DNA from: Pseudogulbenkiania subflava DSM 22618
GTDB lineage: Bacteria > Pseudomonadota > Gammaproteobacteria > Burkholderiales > Chromobacteriaceae
Assembly: GCF_900177275.1 (NCBI RefSeq)
Contig: NZ_FXAG01000004.1
Coordinates: 245,931-309,930, forward strand
Direction: 5' to 3'
DNA: 64,000 nt
Shown here: in pieces, positions 1-10,194 of the stretch
Position numbering within the stretch: the first letter of the stretch is position 1
Layout of the letters: every line of letters starts with the position of its first letter
Translations under genes and position numbers: made by a program
The notes under the pieces: model-generated
Seen by the model: only the letters and a program-made list of their open reading frames with translations
Databases searched by the model: none
What the model was told of the DNA's origin: nothing

Positions 1-425
1 GCTACTTCTGGATCATGGGCCGCATCGACGACGTGCTGAACGTCTCCGGCCACCGTCTGGGCACCATGGAAATCGAATCGGCGCTGGTGGCCAACCCGCT
101 GGTGGCCGAAGCCGCCGTGGTCGGCAAGCCGCATGAAGTGAAAGGCGAAGCCGTGGTGGCCTTCGTGGTGCTGAAGGGCGCCCGTCCGGAAGGCGACGAG
201 GCCAAAAAGGTCGCCGCCGAGCTGAAGAGCTGGGTGGCGCACGAGATCGGCAAGATCGCCCAGCCGGACGACATCCGCTTCGGCGAGAACCTGCCCAAGA
301 CCCGCTCCGGCAAGATCATGCGCCGCCTGCTGCGCTCGCTGGCGCGGGGCGAGGAAATCGTGCAGGACGTCTCCACGCTGGAGAACCCGCAGATCCTCGG
401 TCAGTTGAAGGAAACCGTGTCTTGA
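1..425 (+). CDS. acs: Acetyl-CoA synthetase, C-terminal part (gene starts before the window)
   Basis: The last ~140 residues of an AMP-forming acetyl-CoA synthetase, which makes acetyl-CoA from acetate, ATP and CoA in the cytoplasm. The reading frame is open from base 3. It shows the hinge region ([20 protein letters not shown]) and, near the end, [11 protein letters not shown] with the conserved lysine that is acylated to control the enzyme in this family. The frame closes with TGA at 423-425, and a strong terminator follows. Only the C-terminal lid domain is present here, so substrate choice (acetate rather than propionate) rests on similarity of this segment alone. Confidence 0.93.
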   Translation, partial: YFWIMGRIDDVLNVSGHRLGTMEIESALVANPLVAEAAVVGKPHEVKGEAVVAFVVLKGARPEGDEAKKVAAELKSWVAHEIGKIAQPDDIRFGENLPKTRSGKIMRRLLRSLARGEEIVQDVSTLENPQILGQLKETVS

Positions 426-473
426 TACCAACTACCTGTTCCTGATGTATCTGTCTGTGTGAAACAGGACTTT

Positions 474-499
474 GCCCGGCACCCGCCGGGCTTTTTTTT
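474..499 (+). terminator. Rho-independent terminator after acs
   Basis: Perfect 7-bp stem GCCCGGC/GCCGGGC with a four-base loop, followed by eight T. It lies about 50 bp after the acs stop codon. Confidence 0.9.
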
Positions 500-629
500 G
501 CGCTCTCCGTTCGCCCCTTCCCTACCTCCGCCGCAAGCTTCGGCCAACCCCGACGCCCGCCTCGCACGGCCGTCGCGGGCGAGTCACTTCACCGTCGGCC
601 CCCGGCCGATGACCTCGCGCGCGGCAACG

Positions 630-1052
630 CTACACCTTGTGCGTCGACAGCAAAATGCTGGTCTCGGTCGATGCGATGCCGGGGATCAGCCGGATGCGCC
701 CGAGCACGCGGTCGAACTGTTCCAGGCTGTCGGCGCGCAGTTCGGTCACGATGTCCCAGCGCCCGTTGGTCGAATGCAGGGTCTGCACGTTGGGATCGCC
801 GCGCAGCGCCTGCAGCACCGACGGTGCCTTGTTGCCTTCCACTGCAATGCCCATCCACGCCCTGATGCGGTGGGTTTCCGCCTCCGGCTTGAGCCGGACG
901 GTGTAGCCCACTATCACCCCCGTCTCCTCCAGCTTGTTGATCCGGTTCTGCACCGTCGCCCGCGACACCCTCAGCTTTTCCGCCAAGGTCGTCACCGACA
1001 TGCGCGCATCGTCCCTCAGCAGGGCCAGCAACTGACGATCAGTATCGTTCAT
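630..1052 (-). CDS. Lrp/AsnC-family transcriptional regulator
   Basis: A 140-residue protein of the usual Lrp/AsnC length. The N-terminal half is a winged helix-turn-helix (DRQLLALLRDDARMSV, then RVSRATVQNRINKLE) and the C-terminal half is a RAM ligand-binding domain. It is divergent from ctlX at 1267 across a 214-bp AT-rich gap. That arrangement suggests it controls ctlX and itself in response to an amino acid; this part is inference. The start at 1052 begins MNDTDRQLL, a normal N-terminus for the family. Confidence 0.92.
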   Translation of the reverse strand: MNDTDRQLLALLRDDARMSVTTLAEKLRVSRATVQNRINKLEETGVIVGYTVRLKPEAETHRIRAWMGIAVEGNKAPSVLQALRGDPNVQTLHSTNGRWDIVTELRADSLEQFDRVLGRIRLIPGIASTETSILLSTHKV

Positions 1053-1160
1053 TTACAAAACGCCAATTCAACATATCAATTCGAAAAATATAGGGAGAAT
1101 TTGCGAAGTTTGCCAACTTTTTGCCAACAAGGTACCGGTCCACAATAGCGGCAAAACTGT
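1053..1160. promoter_or_regulatory. AT-rich divergent control region between the Lrp regulator and ctlX
   Basis: The region is clearly richer in A/T than its surroundings, with A and T tracts at 1053-1135. It separates two divergent genes, one of them an Lrp-type regulator. This is the expected place for both promoters and Lrp-type operators. No single box can be assigned with certainty. Confidence 0.4.
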
Positions 1161-1266
1161 GATCGACATGGCCCGTGAGCCACCAGCGATGTCGACCCGA
1201 TCTGGCCCCTGCCGGACATACGAACGGCCCCTGACCCCCACCCTCCAACAAGGACGACCAAGCAGC

Positions 1267-2187
1267 ATGCAAACCACCAGCACTATTCTGATGATCCGGC
1301 CGGCGCGATTCTTGTCCAACCCGCAAACATCGGCATCGAATGCCTTCCAGAAATCGGACATCGACCACCGGGAAGCGCAGCAAAACGCGCTCGCCGAATT
1401 CGATGCCTACGTGGGTGAATTGCGCCGCTGCGGCGTCGACGTGCTGGTCATCGACGACACGGTCGAGCCACACACCCCGGATTCGATCTTCCCCAACAAC
1501 TGGATCAGCCTGCACGCCGACGGCAAGGTGCTGCTCTACCCGATGGAAGCGCCCAACCGCCGCCTCGAGCGCTGCAACAAGGTACTGGAAAAGATCAAAC
1601 AGGAATTTGCCGTCGAGGAAGTCATCGATCTGAGCGGCTTTGAAAGAGCCGGGCAGTTCCACGAAGGCACCGGCACCATGATTTTCGACCACGACAAGAA
1701 GATGGCCTACGTCTGCTTCTCGTCGCGCAGCAGCGAGAGGGTGATGAAGGCGGTGTCGGAAACCATCGGCTACCAGTCGTTCTGGTTTCACGCGGTCGAC
1801 CGCCACGGCAAGCCGATCTACCACACCAACGTGATGATGTGCGTGGGCAAAACGCTCGCCGTCGTTTGCCTGGAATCGATCCGCGATCAGAACGAACGAA
1901 CCGCCCTGGTGCAGGCCCTGACCGCCAGCGGCAAAGAGATCATCGACATTTCCTACGATCAGCTCGAGCACTTTGCCGGCAACATGCTCGAACTCGCCTC
2001 CCGCGACGGCGAACCGGTGTTCGCCCTGTCGAGCCAGGCCTGGTCCTCGCTGACGCCAGAGCAACAAACCGCCATTTCGTCCTACGCCAAGCTCGCCCTG
2101 GCCCCGATCGACACCATCGAGCGCCTCGGGGGCGGCGGTGCGCGCTGCATGATCGCGGAGATTTTCCTGCCACACCGAGCCAACTGA
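1267..2187 (+). CDS. ctlX: Citrulline utilisation hydrolase CtlX-type (amidinotransferase/deiminase fold)
   Basis: A 306-residue guanidino-group-modifying enzyme related to arginine deiminase and dimethylarginine hydrolase. Visible motifs are the FPNNWIS segment, EGTGTMIFD, the histidine region YHTNVMMCVG and the C-terminal GGGGARCMIAEIF, whose cysteine is the expected nucleophile. The start is placed at 1267 (MQTTSTILMIRPARF) because it matches the family N-terminus and AAGGA lies 12 bp upstream. An upstream in-frame ATG at 1159 would add 36 unrelated residues. The neighbouring Lrp-type regulator supports a role in arginine/citrulline catabolism. The family members known to me with this context use citrulline; the exact substrate here is inferred. 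Confidence 0.85.
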   Translation: MQTTSTILMIRPARFLSNPQTSASNAFQKSDIDHREAQQNALAEFDAYVGELRRCGVDVLVIDDTVEPHTPDSIFPNNWISLHADGKVLLYPMEAPNRRLERCNKVLEKIKQEFAVEEVIDLSGFERAGQFHEGTGTMIFDHDKKMAYVCFSSRSSERVMKAVSETIGYQSFWFHAVDRHGKPIYHTNVMMCVGKTLAVVCLESIRDQNERTALVQALTASGKEIIDISYDQLEHFAGNMLELASRDGEPVFALSSQAWSSLTPEQQTAISSYAKLALAPIDTIERLGGGGARCMIAEIFLPHRAN

Positions 2188-2403
2188 TTTTTCAAGCCAG
2201 GGTGCGCCGAGGCGGCATCCCAGGCGCCGAGAAACGAGCGCCTGCCACCGTATCTGAAGATACCTCTCAAACCGGGGCGTTCAAGGCCGTCTGACGTTTC
2301 GGCGGGATCATGACGGCTCGCGCCCTCTTTTCCGCTCCACCCATGGCAGAACGGAATGCCCGCCGCAAACGCGCAGACATCGCCTCCCGGAGGATGTCTG
2401 GCC

Positions 2404-3492
2404 TCACGCTCCACGCAGAGCCAGGCGTTTCGCCACGGCCCGGCGCTGTTTCCACTCGCGTGCGGCCCACTGGTACACGCCCGAGCCGCCGAGCAAGGCC
2501 AGCACCAGGCCGGCCACCAGCATCAGCACGCGGTGCGGCAGGCCACCGACCGAGCCGACGTGGAAGGCGAACACCCAGGTGGTCAGGCGGATGCCCGGCT
2601 CGGCCTGCTCGACCGGACGCAGCTTCAACACATTGCCGCGGTACGGGTCGACCTCGACCATGCTGCGGCCGTTGGGCTGGATCTCGCCCGGCAGGCGCTT
2701 GCGCAGCACCACCGGCTTGTCGGCCTTGGCATCGATGCGAACATCCACCAGCTGGCCGCCCGGCAGCGCCGCATTGCCCTTGGCCACCAGCAGGTCCACC
2801 GGCAGGCGGGTTTCACCCGGCACCACCTTGGCGCTCCTGGCCGGCTTGGCGCCGTAGAGCGCGTTGATCCAGCCGTTGACCGGCTTGGAGAACGCCAGCA
2901 GCACGCCAGTCAGCGCGCTGATCAGCAACACAACCGACAAGGCCGCACCGGCGACGCGGTGCAGATCGCTCACCAGAATGCGCGCGCCCTTGTCGCTGCG
3001 CACACGCCACGCCCGCTTCCAGTCCTTCGGCCACCAGTAGATCAGACCACTCACCACCATCAGTAGAAGGCCAATGCCGATGACGCCGACCAAGGTTTTG
3101 CCGGTGTCATCCATCAGCAGCGTCTCGTGCAGCGCCAGCAGCCAGTTGAACAGGCCCTCGTCGGGCGCGCGGTCGCTCTTCACCTCGGCCGTCACCGGGT
3201 CGAGCCACAGCAGCCGCTCTTCGCCGGCACCGCGGATGCGCGCCTGCACCGGTTCAGCCAAGGTCTCGCCGAAACGCAGGTTGACGTTGCCTCCCGGATG
3301 ACGCGCCACCGCAGCCTGATACAGCGCCTGGTAACCGGCAAATGGCCCGCTCACCGCCGCCGGCCGCTCGCCGCTGGCCGTCGACAGCTCTTTCTTGAAC
3401 ACCAGCAGCCCGCCGCTCAGACCCAGTATCAGCACACCCAGCGCACAGGCAAGCCCAAGGTAGCGGTGCAGCAGAATGATCCATCGTTTCAT
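2404..3492 (-). CDS. PepSY-associated transmembrane protein (iron-regulated, PiuB/FsrB-like)
   Basis: A 362-residue inner-membrane protein of the PepSY_TM family. Four hydrophobic segments are visible: near residues 8-32 (LHRYLGLACALGVLILGLSG), about 140-160, about 185-205 and about 330-350. A PepSY-like periplasmic region lies between them, and the conserved histidines include LHRY and DLHRVAG. Members next to siderophore receptors are thought to act as membrane reductases that release iron from ferri-siderophores. It is divergent from the TonB-dependent receptor at 3651, and a Fur box lies between them, so both are probably repressed by Fe-Fur. A function in iron release is inference from context. 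Confidence 0.85.
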   Translation of the reverse strand: MKRWIILLHRYLGLACALGVLILGLSGGLLVFKKELSTASGERPAAVSGPFAGYQALYQAAVARHPGGNVNLRFGETLAEPVQARIRGAGEERLLWLDPVTAEVKSDRAPDEGLFNWLLALHETLLMDDTGKTLVGVIGIGLLLMVVSGLIYWWPKDWKRAWRVRSDKGARILVSDLHRVAGAALSVVLLISALTGVLLAFSKPVNGWINALYGAKPARSAKVVPGETRLPVDLLVAKGNAALPGGQLVDVRIDAKADKPVVLRKRLPGEIQPNGRSMVEVDPYRGNVLKLRPVEQAEPGIRLTTWVFAFHVGSVGGLPHRVLMLVAGLVLALLGGSGVYQWAAREWKQRRAVAKRLALRGA

Positions 3493-3554
3493 TAGAGGTG
3501 TCCTTGTCGTGCCCGGCAGCCAGCCGGGCTATTGGCTTGATGCAAAGCAACAAT

Positions 3555-3573
3555 TATAATGATAATCTTTCTC
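3555..3573. promoter_or_regulatory. Fur box
   Basis: The 19-mer TATAATGATAATCTTTCTC matches the classical Fur consensus GATAATGATAATCATTATC at 16 of 19 positions. It lies between the divergent PepSY protein and the siderophore receptor, 77 bp before the receptor start. Confidence 0.8.
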
Positions 3574-3650
3574 ATTAACTAGCCAAATCGACCAATTACC
3601 GGCGATTAGCAGCCAACAGCTCCCCCCGTGCATTCACGCCAATCAATAAA

Positions 3651-5735
3651 ATGACCAAAACCGATACCTCGCTGCTGGCGCTGAGCCTCGCCCTCGCCGC
3701 ACCCGCCTACGCCAGCCAGAACGACACCACCGAACTCGCCGTCGTCGAAGTCAGCGCCGACACCCCCACCGGCAACGACTACCAACCCCGCAACAGCAGC
3801 AGCGCCACGCGCAGCCCCGCGCCACTGATCGAGACGCCGCAGGCACTCAACGTGGTGCCGCACCAGGTACTGCAAGACCAGCAGGCCACCTCGCTCGACG
3901 AAGCGCTCGCCAACGTCAGCGGCGTGACCCAGACCAACACCCTGGCCAACACTTGGGACAGCTTCATCCGCCGCGGCTTCGGCAGCCGCGCCGACGGCTC
4001 CATCCTGCGCGACGGCGTACGCTCCACGCTGCCGCGCAACTTCAGCGCCACCACCGAGCAGGTCGAGGTGCTCAAAGGTCCGGCCTCGCTGCTGTACGGC
4101 ATCCAGGAGCCGGGCGGCATCGTCAACGTCATCACCAAGAAACCGCAATACCAGCAGGCCGGCAGCGTGACGCTGACGAGCTCCAGCTTCGGTGGCGGCA
4201 GCGGCAGCCTCGACCTGACCGGGCCGATCGGCGACAGCGGCCTGGCCTACCGCCTGATCGGCGAGCTGGAAGAAACCGACTACTGGCGCAACTTCGGCAC
4301 CACCCGGCGCAAACTGATCGCTCCGTCGCTGGCCTGGCGCGACGGCAGCACCCGCGCCCGCGTGGCCTACGAGTACCTGGATTATTCCGTGCCCTACGAC
4401 CGCGGCACCGTGTTCAGCAACGGCAAGCCCATCGCCATTCCGCGCGAGCGCCGCCTGGACGAGGCGTGGAACGTGGCGCAAGGCACCGCGCAGAGCGTCA
4501 CCGCCGAAGTCGAACACGACCTCGACGACAGCTGGCGGCTGCGCCTCAACGCCGGCTGGAACAATCACCGCTACAGCGACAACCAGGCGCGCCCGGTGTC
4601 CTACAACGCCAGCACCGGCATCCTGCGGCGCAGCGCCGACGGCAACCGCGCCTTCAACGACACCAACCTGCTGGCGTCGGCCAACCTGCTGGGCGACGTG
4701 AACTGGCTCGGCCTGCGTCACGAGCTGCTGTTCGGTGTGGACCTGGAACAGAACCGCCAGAGCAAGGGCGACGCGCTGCGCGGCAGCACCGTCGGCGGCT
4801 TCAACGTGTTCGACCCGGATTACGGCCAGCTGGCCTACCCGAGCACGGTCAGCGCCAGCAAGAGCGACGTGCGCAGCAAGGTCGAGACCACGGCGGTGCT
4901 GGTGAAGGACTCGCTGCACCTGAACGAGCAATGGATCGCCGTCGGTGGCCTGCGCTACCAGCACTACCGCCAGAGCGACGGTGCCGGCCGGCCGTTCGTC
5001 ATCACCGGCGAAGCCAGCGGCAACGTGGCACTGCCGCAAGCCGGCGTGGTGTACCGGGCGACGCCGGCCGTGTCTCTGTACGCCAATTACAGCGAATCGT
5101 TCAAGCCGAACAGCTCGGTGGACGAAGGCGGGCCGTTCGAGCCGGAACGCGGCGTGGTGCATGAAGGCGGCGTCAAGCTCGAAACCGAACGCCTGTCGGC
5201 CACCGCCGCGCTCTATCACATCGTCAAGCGCAACGTGCTGGTGACCGAGAACGACGTCTCGCGTGCGGTCGGCAAGGTGCGCTCGCAGGGCGTCGAGCTC
5301 GACGCCAGCGGCAAGCTCACGCGCCAGCTGAGCGCCATCGGCAGCTACGCCTACACCGACGCCGAAGTGCTGGAAGACCAGCCCGTCTACGTCGGCAAGC
5401 AGCTGTTCAACGTCGCCCGCCATACCGCCTCGGCCTTCCTCGCCTACGACTTGACGCCGGTCGGCAACGGCGACCGCTGGCGCGTCGGCGGCGGCGCACG
5501 CTACGTCGGCAAGCGCCAGGGCGACGCGCTCAACAGCTTCGCACTCGACGCCTACACCGTGGCCGACGCCTTCGTCGCCTGGCAGACCCGGCTCGGCGGC
5601 AACAAGCTCGAGGTGCAGCTCAACGTCAAGAACCTGTTCGACAAGACCTATTACACCTCGACCAGTGGCAGCAACCTGCAGGTCAACGTCGGCGAGCCGC
5701 GCGAGGTGGTGCTGCAGACCAAGCTGTCGTTCTGA
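3651..5735 (+). CDS. TonB-dependent siderophore receptor
   Basis: A 694-residue outer-membrane receptor of the FhuA/FhuE/FoxA class that imports ferric siderophores using TonB energy. It has a short signal peptide ending near AYA-SQ (residue ~22), a plug domain from about 55 to 165 ([37 protein letters not shown]) and a barrel that ends in a terminal aromatic residue (QTKLSF). The YFTSTSG-like [11 protein letters not shown] motif near the end is typical. The start at 3651 has no good Shine-Dalgarno sequence, but it gives a complete signal peptide. Control by Fur is supported by the box at 3555-3573. The siderophore is not predictable from sequence. Confidence 0.93.
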   Translation: MTKTDTSLLALSLALAAPAYASQNDTTELAVVEVSADTPTGNDYQPRNSSSATRSPAPLIETPQALNVVPHQVLQDQQATSLDEALANVSGVTQTNTLANTWDSFIRRGFGSRADGSILRDGVRSTLPRNFSATTEQVEVLKGPASLLYGIQEPGGIVNVITKKPQYQQAGSVTLTSSSFGGGSGSLDLTGPIGDSGLAYRLIGELEETDYWRNFGTTRRKLIAPSLAWRDGSTRARVAYEYLDYSVPYDRGTVFSNGKPIAIPRERRLDEAWNVAQGTAQSVTAEVEHDLDDSWRLRLNAGWNNHRYSDNQARPVSYNASTGILRRSADGNRAFNDTNLLASANLLGDVNWLGLRHELLFGVDLEQNRQSKGDALRGSTVGGFNVFDPDYGQLAYPSTVSASKSDVRSKVETTAVLVKDSLHLNEQWIAVGGLRYQHYRQSDGAGRPFVITGEASGNVALPQAGVVYRATPAVSLYANYSESFKPNSSVDEGGPFEPERGVVHEGGVKLETERLSATAALYHIVKRNVLVTENDVSRAVGKVRSQGVELDASGKLTRQLSAIGSYAYTDAEVLEDQPVYVGKQLFNVARHTASAFLAYDLTPVGNGDRWRVGGGARYVGKRQGDALNSFALDAYTVADAFVAWQTRLGGNKLEVQLNVKNLFDKTYYTSTSGSNLQVNVGEPREVVLQTKLSF

Positions 5736-5832
5736 TCCGCGAGAATTGCCGGCATCAACGGCGGCCTCCGCGCCGCCGGAGATGCCGGCCGTCGCGGCGC
5801 AGGCATTGATGACGCGGCCTGGAGCACGGATA

Positions 5833-6567
5833 ATGAACGGTTTTGATGTGGACTCCGACAGCATGCCCGTGATCACTCTCATCGAGCGGATCGACGCCCT
5901 TCTGCCCCAGACCCAGTGTGGCCAGTGCGGCCACGCCGGTTGCCGGCCCTACGCCGAGGCGCTGGCGGAAGGACGCGACCCGATCAACCGTTGCCCGCCG
6001 GGCGGCGAGGACGGCATCCGTGCGCTGGCGGAGCTCTTGGAGCAACCGGTCATCCCGTTTGCCGTCGACGGCCCGCAGCCCAAGCCGCGCGCCCTGGCCG
6101 TGATCCAGGAAGACAGCTGCATCGGCTGCACCCTGTGTATCCAGGCCTGTCCGGTGGACGCCATCGTCGGCGCGGCCAAGCTGATGCACACCGTGATCGC
6201 GGCCGAATGCACCGGCTGCGAACTGTGCGTGGCGCCCTGTCCGGTGGACTGCATAGATCTGGTGCCGGTGGACGACCCGGATGACGGCAAACGCGAGCAG
6301 GTCATGGCGCGCGCCCAACAGGCGCGCAAGCGCTACGAGCAACACCAGGCACGCAAGGCGCGCGACCAGGCCGAAAAAGCGCAGCGCCTGGCCGAGCGCG
6401 CAGCGGTGACCACCCCGGCTCCGGCGCCAGCGGCGGCTGCGTCCGGTGCGCCAAGCGCGGCGCCGCAGACTTCCGCCGTCGACAAGAACGAACTGATCCG
6501 CAAGGCGATGGAACGCGCCGCCGCCCTGCGCGCCACCAAGGAAGCTGCCGACAAGGACAAGCAGTGA
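5833..6567 (+). CDS. rsxB: RnfB/RsxB-like iron-sulfur electron transport protein
   Basis: A 244-residue protein. The N-terminal Fe-S domain of the RnfB type carries CGQCGHAGC plus a later cysteine. Two 4Fe-4S ferredoxin motifs follow ([13 protein letters not shown] and [13 protein letters not shown], about residues 97-140), and then an Ala/Lys-rich tail. It lacks the N-terminal membrane helix of classical RnfB, a form common in betaproteobacteria. ATG at 5833 is preferred because GGAG lies 8 bp upstream; 5863 is an alternative. It overlaps nth by 4 bp (ATGA), so the two are co-translated. No other rnf/rsx gene is nearby, so its partner is unknown. Confidence 0.9.
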   Translation: MNGFDVDSDSMPVITLIERIDALLPQTQCGQCGHAGCRPYAEALAEGRDPINRCPPGGEDGIRALAELLEQPVIPFAVDGPQPKPRALAVIQEDSCIGCTLCIQACPVDAIVGAAKLMHTVIAAECTGCELCVAPCPVDCIDLVPVDDPDDGKREQVMARAQQARKRYEQHQARKARDQAEKAQRLAERAAVTTPAPAPAAAASGAPSAAPQTSAVDKNELIRKAMERAAALRATKEAADKDKQ

Positions 6568-7196
6568 ACGCCGCCAAACGCCGCGAAATCTTCCGCCGGC
6601 TAAGGGAGCTCAACCCCGAGCCGCGCACCGAACTGGAATACGACACACCGTTCGAACTGCTGATCGCCGTGGTGCTGTCGGCGCAGGCCACCGACGTCGG
6701 CGTCAACAAGGCCACGCGCCTGCTCTACCCGATCGCCAATACCCCGGCCGCCATCCTTGCACTGGGCGAGGAAGGGCTCTCCGAGTACATCAAGACCATC
6801 GGCCTCTACCGCACCAAGGCCAAGAACGTCATCGCCGCCTGCCGTCTGCTGCTGGAAAAGCACGGTGGCGAAGTGCCGCAAACACGCGAAGAGCTGGAGG
6901 CGCTGCCCGGCGTCGGCCGCAAAACCGCCAACGTGGTGCTCAACACCGCCTTCGGCCATGCCACCATGGCAGTCGATACCCACATCTTCCGCGTCGCCAA
7001 CCGCACCCGGCTCGCCCCCGGCAAGGATGTGCGTGAGGTGGAAGACAAGCTGATGAAAGTGGTCCCGGCCGAATACCTGGTCGACGCCCACCACTGGCTG
7101 ATCCTGCACGGCCGCTACATCTGCAAGGCGCGCCGGCCCGAGTGCGAACGCTGCCCTATCGTCGATCTCTGTGAATACCCGGCAAAAACGGTATGA
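6564..7196 (+). CDS. nth: Endonuclease III (DNA glycosylase/AP lyase)
   Basis: A 210-residue base-excision repair enzyme that removes oxidised pyrimidines and cuts at the abasic site. It shows the helix-hairpin-helix [13 protein letters not shown] with catalytic Lys120, Asp138 in [11 protein letters not shown], and the C-terminal 4Fe-4S loop with spacing C187-X6-C194-X2-C197-X5-C203. The length is normal. It overlaps the rsxB stop codon by 4 bp, which also pairs two Fe-S proteins in one transcript. Confidence 0.97.
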   Translation: MNAAKRREIFRRLRELNPEPRTELEYDTPFELLIAVVLSAQATDVGVNKATRLLYPIANTPAAILALGEEGLSEYIKTIGLYRTKAKNVIAACRLLLEKHGGEVPQTREELEALPGVGRKTANVVLNTAFGHATMAVDTHIFRVANRTRLAPGKDVREVEDKLMKVVPAEYLVDAHHWLILHGRYICKARRPECERCPIVDLCEYPAKTV

Positions 7197-7302
7197 TGAA
7201 AGCGGGAGAGTGAACTCAAGCAGCCTCCACCGTGCAATCCGGGCTTGAAAAATGACCGGCCCGGCCCGAGTTCCGCTCTGTCACTACCAGAAAGGATGTT
7301 CC

Positions 7303-8778
7303 GTGACTCCGTATTTCCGCACCATTGTCAGCGCCGCCCTGGCAGTGACGCTGCTTGCTGGCTGCGACAAGATCGAACGCCTGTTCAAAGGCGATAACCC
7401 CAACGTAGCGATTCCCGCCCAGACCGACGGGCGGGTGGCCATGCTGCTGCCCGACTTCACCCAGCTGGTCGAGCGCGACGGGCCTTCCGTGGTGAACATT
7501 CAGGCCAACAAGCTCGAAGCGGCCACGGCCCAGAACGAGCTGCCCTTCCCGATTCCCGAAGACGACCCGCTGTACGATTTCTTCCGTCGCTTCATGCCGA
7601 ACCAGCCGCCGCAGCAGGATCAGACCCCGAGCGAGAGCGTGTCGTTTGGCTCCGGCTTCATCATCAGCGATGACGGCTACATCCTGACCAACGCCCACGT
7701 CGTGGCGGGTGGCTCGCAGATCAAGGTCGTGATGACCGACAAGCGCGAACTGAAAGCCAAACTGGTCGGGCTCGACAAGCGCACCGACGTCGCCGTGCTC
7801 AAGGTCGAGGCGGCCGGCCTGCCGGTGGCCAAGATCGGCGATCCGGCCAAGCTCAAGGTCGGCGAGTGGGTCGCCGCCATCGGCGCACCGTTCGGTTTCG
7901 ACAACACCGTCACCGCCGGCATCGTCTCCGCCAAGGGACGCAGCCTGCCGGACGAAAACTACGTGCCCTTCATCCAGACCGACGTGGCGATCAACCCGGG
8001 CAACTCCGGCGGGCCGCTGTTCAACCTGCGCGGCGAGGTCGTCGGCATCAACTCGCAGATTTACAGCCGCTCCGGCGGTTTCATGGGCATCTCCTTCGCC
8101 ATCCCGATCGACATCGCCATCAACGTGGCCGAGCAGATCAAGACCAAGGGCAAGGTCAGCCGGGGCCAGCTCGGCGTGCACATTCAGGAAGTGAGCCAGG
8201 AACTGGCGCAGTCCTTCGGCCTGAAACAGCCTAACGGCGCGCTGGTGGTACGGGTGGAACCCAATGGTCCGGCCGCCAAGGCCGGGTTGCAGGTCGGCGA
8301 CATCATCCTGCACATGAACGGCAAGCTGGTGGAAAGCTCGAAGGATCTGCCGATCCTGGTCGGCGGCCTGCAGCCGGGTGCCAAGATCAAGCTCGGCGTC
8401 TGGCGCAAGGGCGCGGAAAAGGACGTCCCGGTGGTGCTGGGCGAACTCGCCAACGAAGCGGCCAACGCCCCGCAGCCGCAGCAGGAGGAGCCGGCCCCGC
8501 AAAGCTTCCAGTTCAACAAGCTAGGTCTGACGCTGACCGAACTGACCGCGGCCCAGAAAACCGAACTGGGCCTGCCTGGCGGCCTCTTGATCCAGAAAGT
8601 CCAAGGTCCGGCGGCGCGCGCCGGCCTGCAGCACGGCGACATCATCATCGGCCTGAACCAGAGCCAGGTGCTCGACGTGAAGGGATTCGAACGCGCCCTG
8701 GCCAACGCCGGCGGCAACATCGCCCTTCTGGTACGGCGACAGGACAACACGCTGTTCGTGCCGCTGCGCCTCGACTGA
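7303..8778 (+). CDS. DegP/DegQ (HtrA)-type serine protease, predicted lipoprotein
   Basis: A 491-residue periplasmic protease with two PDZ domains. The GTG at 7303 is chosen because AAAGGA lies 6 bp upstream and it gives a clean lipoprotein signal ending LLAGC (Cys21). An upstream ATG at 7252 would bury that signal. The catalytic triad is in NAHVV (His), RTDVAVLKV (Asp) and [10 protein letters not shown] (Ser). PDZ1 starts near residue 285 and PDZ2 near residue 410. HtrA proteases degrade misfolded envelope proteins. The lipid anchor would tether this one to the inner or outer membrane rather than leave it soluble. A terminator follows directly. Confidence 0.93.
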   Translation: MTPYFRTIVSAALAVTLLAGCDKIERLFKGDNPNVAIPAQTDGRVAMLLPDFTQLVERDGPSVVNIQANKLEAATAQNELPFPIPEDDPLYDFFRRFMPNQPPQQDQTPSESVSFGSGFIISDDGYILTNAHVVAGGSQIKVVMTDKRELKAKLVGLDKRTDVAVLKVEAAGLPVAKIGDPAKLKVGEWVAAIGAPFGFDNTVTAGIVSAKGRSLPDENYVPFIQTDVAINPGNSGGPLFNLRGEVVGINSQIYSRSGGFMGISFAIPIDIAINVAEQIKTKGKVSRGQLGVHIQEVSQELAQSFGLKQPNGALVVRVEPNGPAAKAGLQVGDIILHMNGKLVESSKDLPILVGGLQPGAKIKLGVWRKGAEKDVPVVLGELANEAANAPQPQQEEPAPQSFQFNKLGLTLTELTAAQKTELGLPGGLLIQKVQGPAARAGLQHGDIIIGLNQSQVLDVKGFERALANAGGNIALLVRRQDNTLFVPLRLD

Positions 8779-8787
8779 TCGACCAAG

Positions 8788-8812
8788 CCGCCCTCCGGGG
8801 CGGTTTTTTTTT
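8788..8812 (+). terminator. Rho-independent terminator after the HtrA-type protease gene
   Basis: CCGCCC/GGGCGG stem with a four-base loop and nine T, ten bases after the stop codon. Confidence 0.92.
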
Positions 8813-8903
8813 GCCCCGGTCCGTCTCCGCCAGGTCGTTCAATGCCGAACAGGCGGCACGGCAACCGGCGCCCCATCAACACAACACACCACAAGGAGAA
8901 AAC

Positions 8904-9383
8904 ATGACTTTTCTGACGACCGACCTGTGCGACGAACACGAAAACGATGTGCGCGTGCTCGAGCCGATGTTCCAGCGCTTTGGCGCCCACCCCCGTTTCC
9001 AGGGCCAGATCGAAACACTCAAGGTGTTCGAGGACAACACCCTGGTTCGCGAGGTACTGAGTGAACCGGGCAACGGCCGGGTGCTGGTTGTTGACGGCGG
9101 CGGCTCGCGCCGCTGCGCGCTGGTCGGCGACCAGATCGGCGAACTGGCGGTGAAAAACGGCTGGGCCGGCATCGTGGTATACGGCTGCATCCGCGACTCG
9201 GTCGCACTCGATGCCCTGCCCCTGGGCGTCCGGGCACTGGATACCCACCCGCGCAAATCGGTGAAACGCGGCGAGGGTCAGCGCGGCCTCGCCGTCACCT
9301 TCGGCGGCGTCTGCCTGAGCCCCGGCGACTGGCTCTACGCCGATGAGGACGGCGTCATCGTTGCCGATCGCGCCCTGCATTGA
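8904..9383 (+). CDS. rraA: RraA-type regulator of ribonuclease E activity
   Basis: A 159-residue trimeric RraA-fold protein. The signature segments are [10 protein letters not shown] at the start, [30 protein letters not shown] and [14 protein letters not shown]. coli RraA binds RNase E and inhibits it. Related proteins can also be 4-hydroxy-4-methyl-2-oxoglutarate aldolases, so the annotation carries that usual doubt. AAGGAG lies 5 bp before the ATG. The gene has its own terminator at 9412-9444. Confidence 0.92.
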   Translation: MTFLTTDLCDEHENDVRVLEPMFQRFGAHPRFQGQIETLKVFEDNTLVREVLSEPGNGRVLVVDGGGSRRCALVGDQIGELAVKNGWAGIVVYGCIRDSVALDALPLGVRALDTHPRKSVKRGEGQRGLAVTFGGVCLSPGDWLYADEDGVIVADRALH

Positions 9384-9410
9384 ACCGGCTCCACACCCGT
9401 TCCCAAACGC

Positions 9411-9444
9411 TTCGGCCAACCTTTACAGGTTGGCCGACGTTTTT
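9411..9444 (+). terminator. Terminator of rraA built from an inverted pair of TTCGGCCAACC repeats
   Basis: The 10-bp perfect stem TCGGCCAACC/GGTTGGCCGA (9412-9421 and 9428-9437) has a six-base loop and is followed by CG and five T. The stem arms are copies of the dispersed 10-mer described in the findings. The same construction, without the T tract, is seen at 56,958-56,987. Confidence 0.85.
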
Positions 9445-9451
9445 GGCCCCA

Positions 9452-9862
9452 TCAATTGCCCGCTTTGGCCCGGGTATAATGCGGCAGCCCGGCCCACACT
9501 TCCGGCTCGACCCACGGCACATGCTCCTGCCACCAGGTATGGTGTTCCGGCATGACGAGTTCCGGCTGATCCAGAGAAGCCAGGGTGATATCGATGCTGT
9601 CCGGGTCGGCCTCGTGACGATAGGTCAGCGTCGTGCCACAATGGGGACAGAAACCACGCTCCGCCGAGCAGGACGAGTGATAGTGCATCAGGGGTTCGCC
9701 ATGCCACTCCACCTCACAGGCGCGCACCGTGAACCACGTCACAAACAGCGCTCCACTCGCCTTGCGACAAGTCTGACAGTGACAATGCGTGACGAAACTC
9801 GGCTCCCCATAGACGCAATAGTAAACGGCCCCACACAGGCAACTGCCTCTCAAATACGGCAT
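9452..9862 (-). CDS. GFA-domain zinc protein (glutathione-dependent formaldehyde-activating enzyme family)
   Basis: A 136-residue single-domain protein. The zinc-binding GFA pattern is visible: GSCLCGAVYY near residue 7, THCHCQTCRKASG near 26 and GFCPHCGTTL near 71. The start at 9862 is supported by GGGAGG just upstream; a longer frame from 9925 would add an Arg/Cys-rich leader. The family name comes from one enzyme, and most members have no proven formaldehyde role, so the function is open. It is convergent with rraA, with the terminator hairpin between them. Confidence 0.85.
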   Translation of the reverse strand: MPYLRGSCLCGAVYYCVYGEPSFVTHCHCQTCRKASGALFVTWFTVRACEVEWHGEPLMHYHSSCSAERGFCPHCGTTLTYRHEADPDSIDITLASLDQPELVMPEHHTWWQEHVPWVEPEVWAGLPHYTRAKAGN

Positions 9863-10148
9863 GAACGCCCTCCCGTTACGGCATCGCGCTTCAGGACGAC
9901 AAATCCCCCGCGCAGCCGACAACACCCCACAATGTCACTATGGCACCCTGTCGGCGAATTTCAAATCGGCCGTTAGGTGTTTAATTCCAAGAAAGCGTTG
10001 AAAACGAGCAAACGAAGCTCGTCGGGGCGCATTCCTGTGCAGCTAAAATGCAAACGGCCAGGGCTAAGTTACTGCGAAGCCAAGGCGCAGACAGCGAGAG
10101 CATGGCAAGGCCGGACCACGACGCCAGGAAAGGTGGCTTTCCGGAATG
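9863..10148. other. Intergenic region without a recognised gene
   Basis: No convincing reading frame or RNA gene is seen between the GFA protein and the panD terminator. Composition is mixed, and there are no clear repeats apart from short A-rich stretches. Confidence 0.5.
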
Positions 10149-10172
10149 AAAAAAGCGGACCGAAGTCCGCTT
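10149..10172 (-). terminator. Rho-independent terminator of the panC-panD transcript
   Basis: On the minus strand an 8-bp stem AAGCGGAC/GTCCGCTT with the loop TTCG is followed by a T run. It lies 23 bp after the panD stop codon. Confidence 0.88.
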
Positions 10173-10194
10173 TGTTCTTGTCCTGTCAGCCTGT

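Noticed and set aside
3606..5882. 758-codon open frame on the minus strand
   Set aside because: It lies antisense to the TonB-dependent receptor, is Ala/Gly/Val-rich as expected from GC-skewed complement, and has no family motifs.
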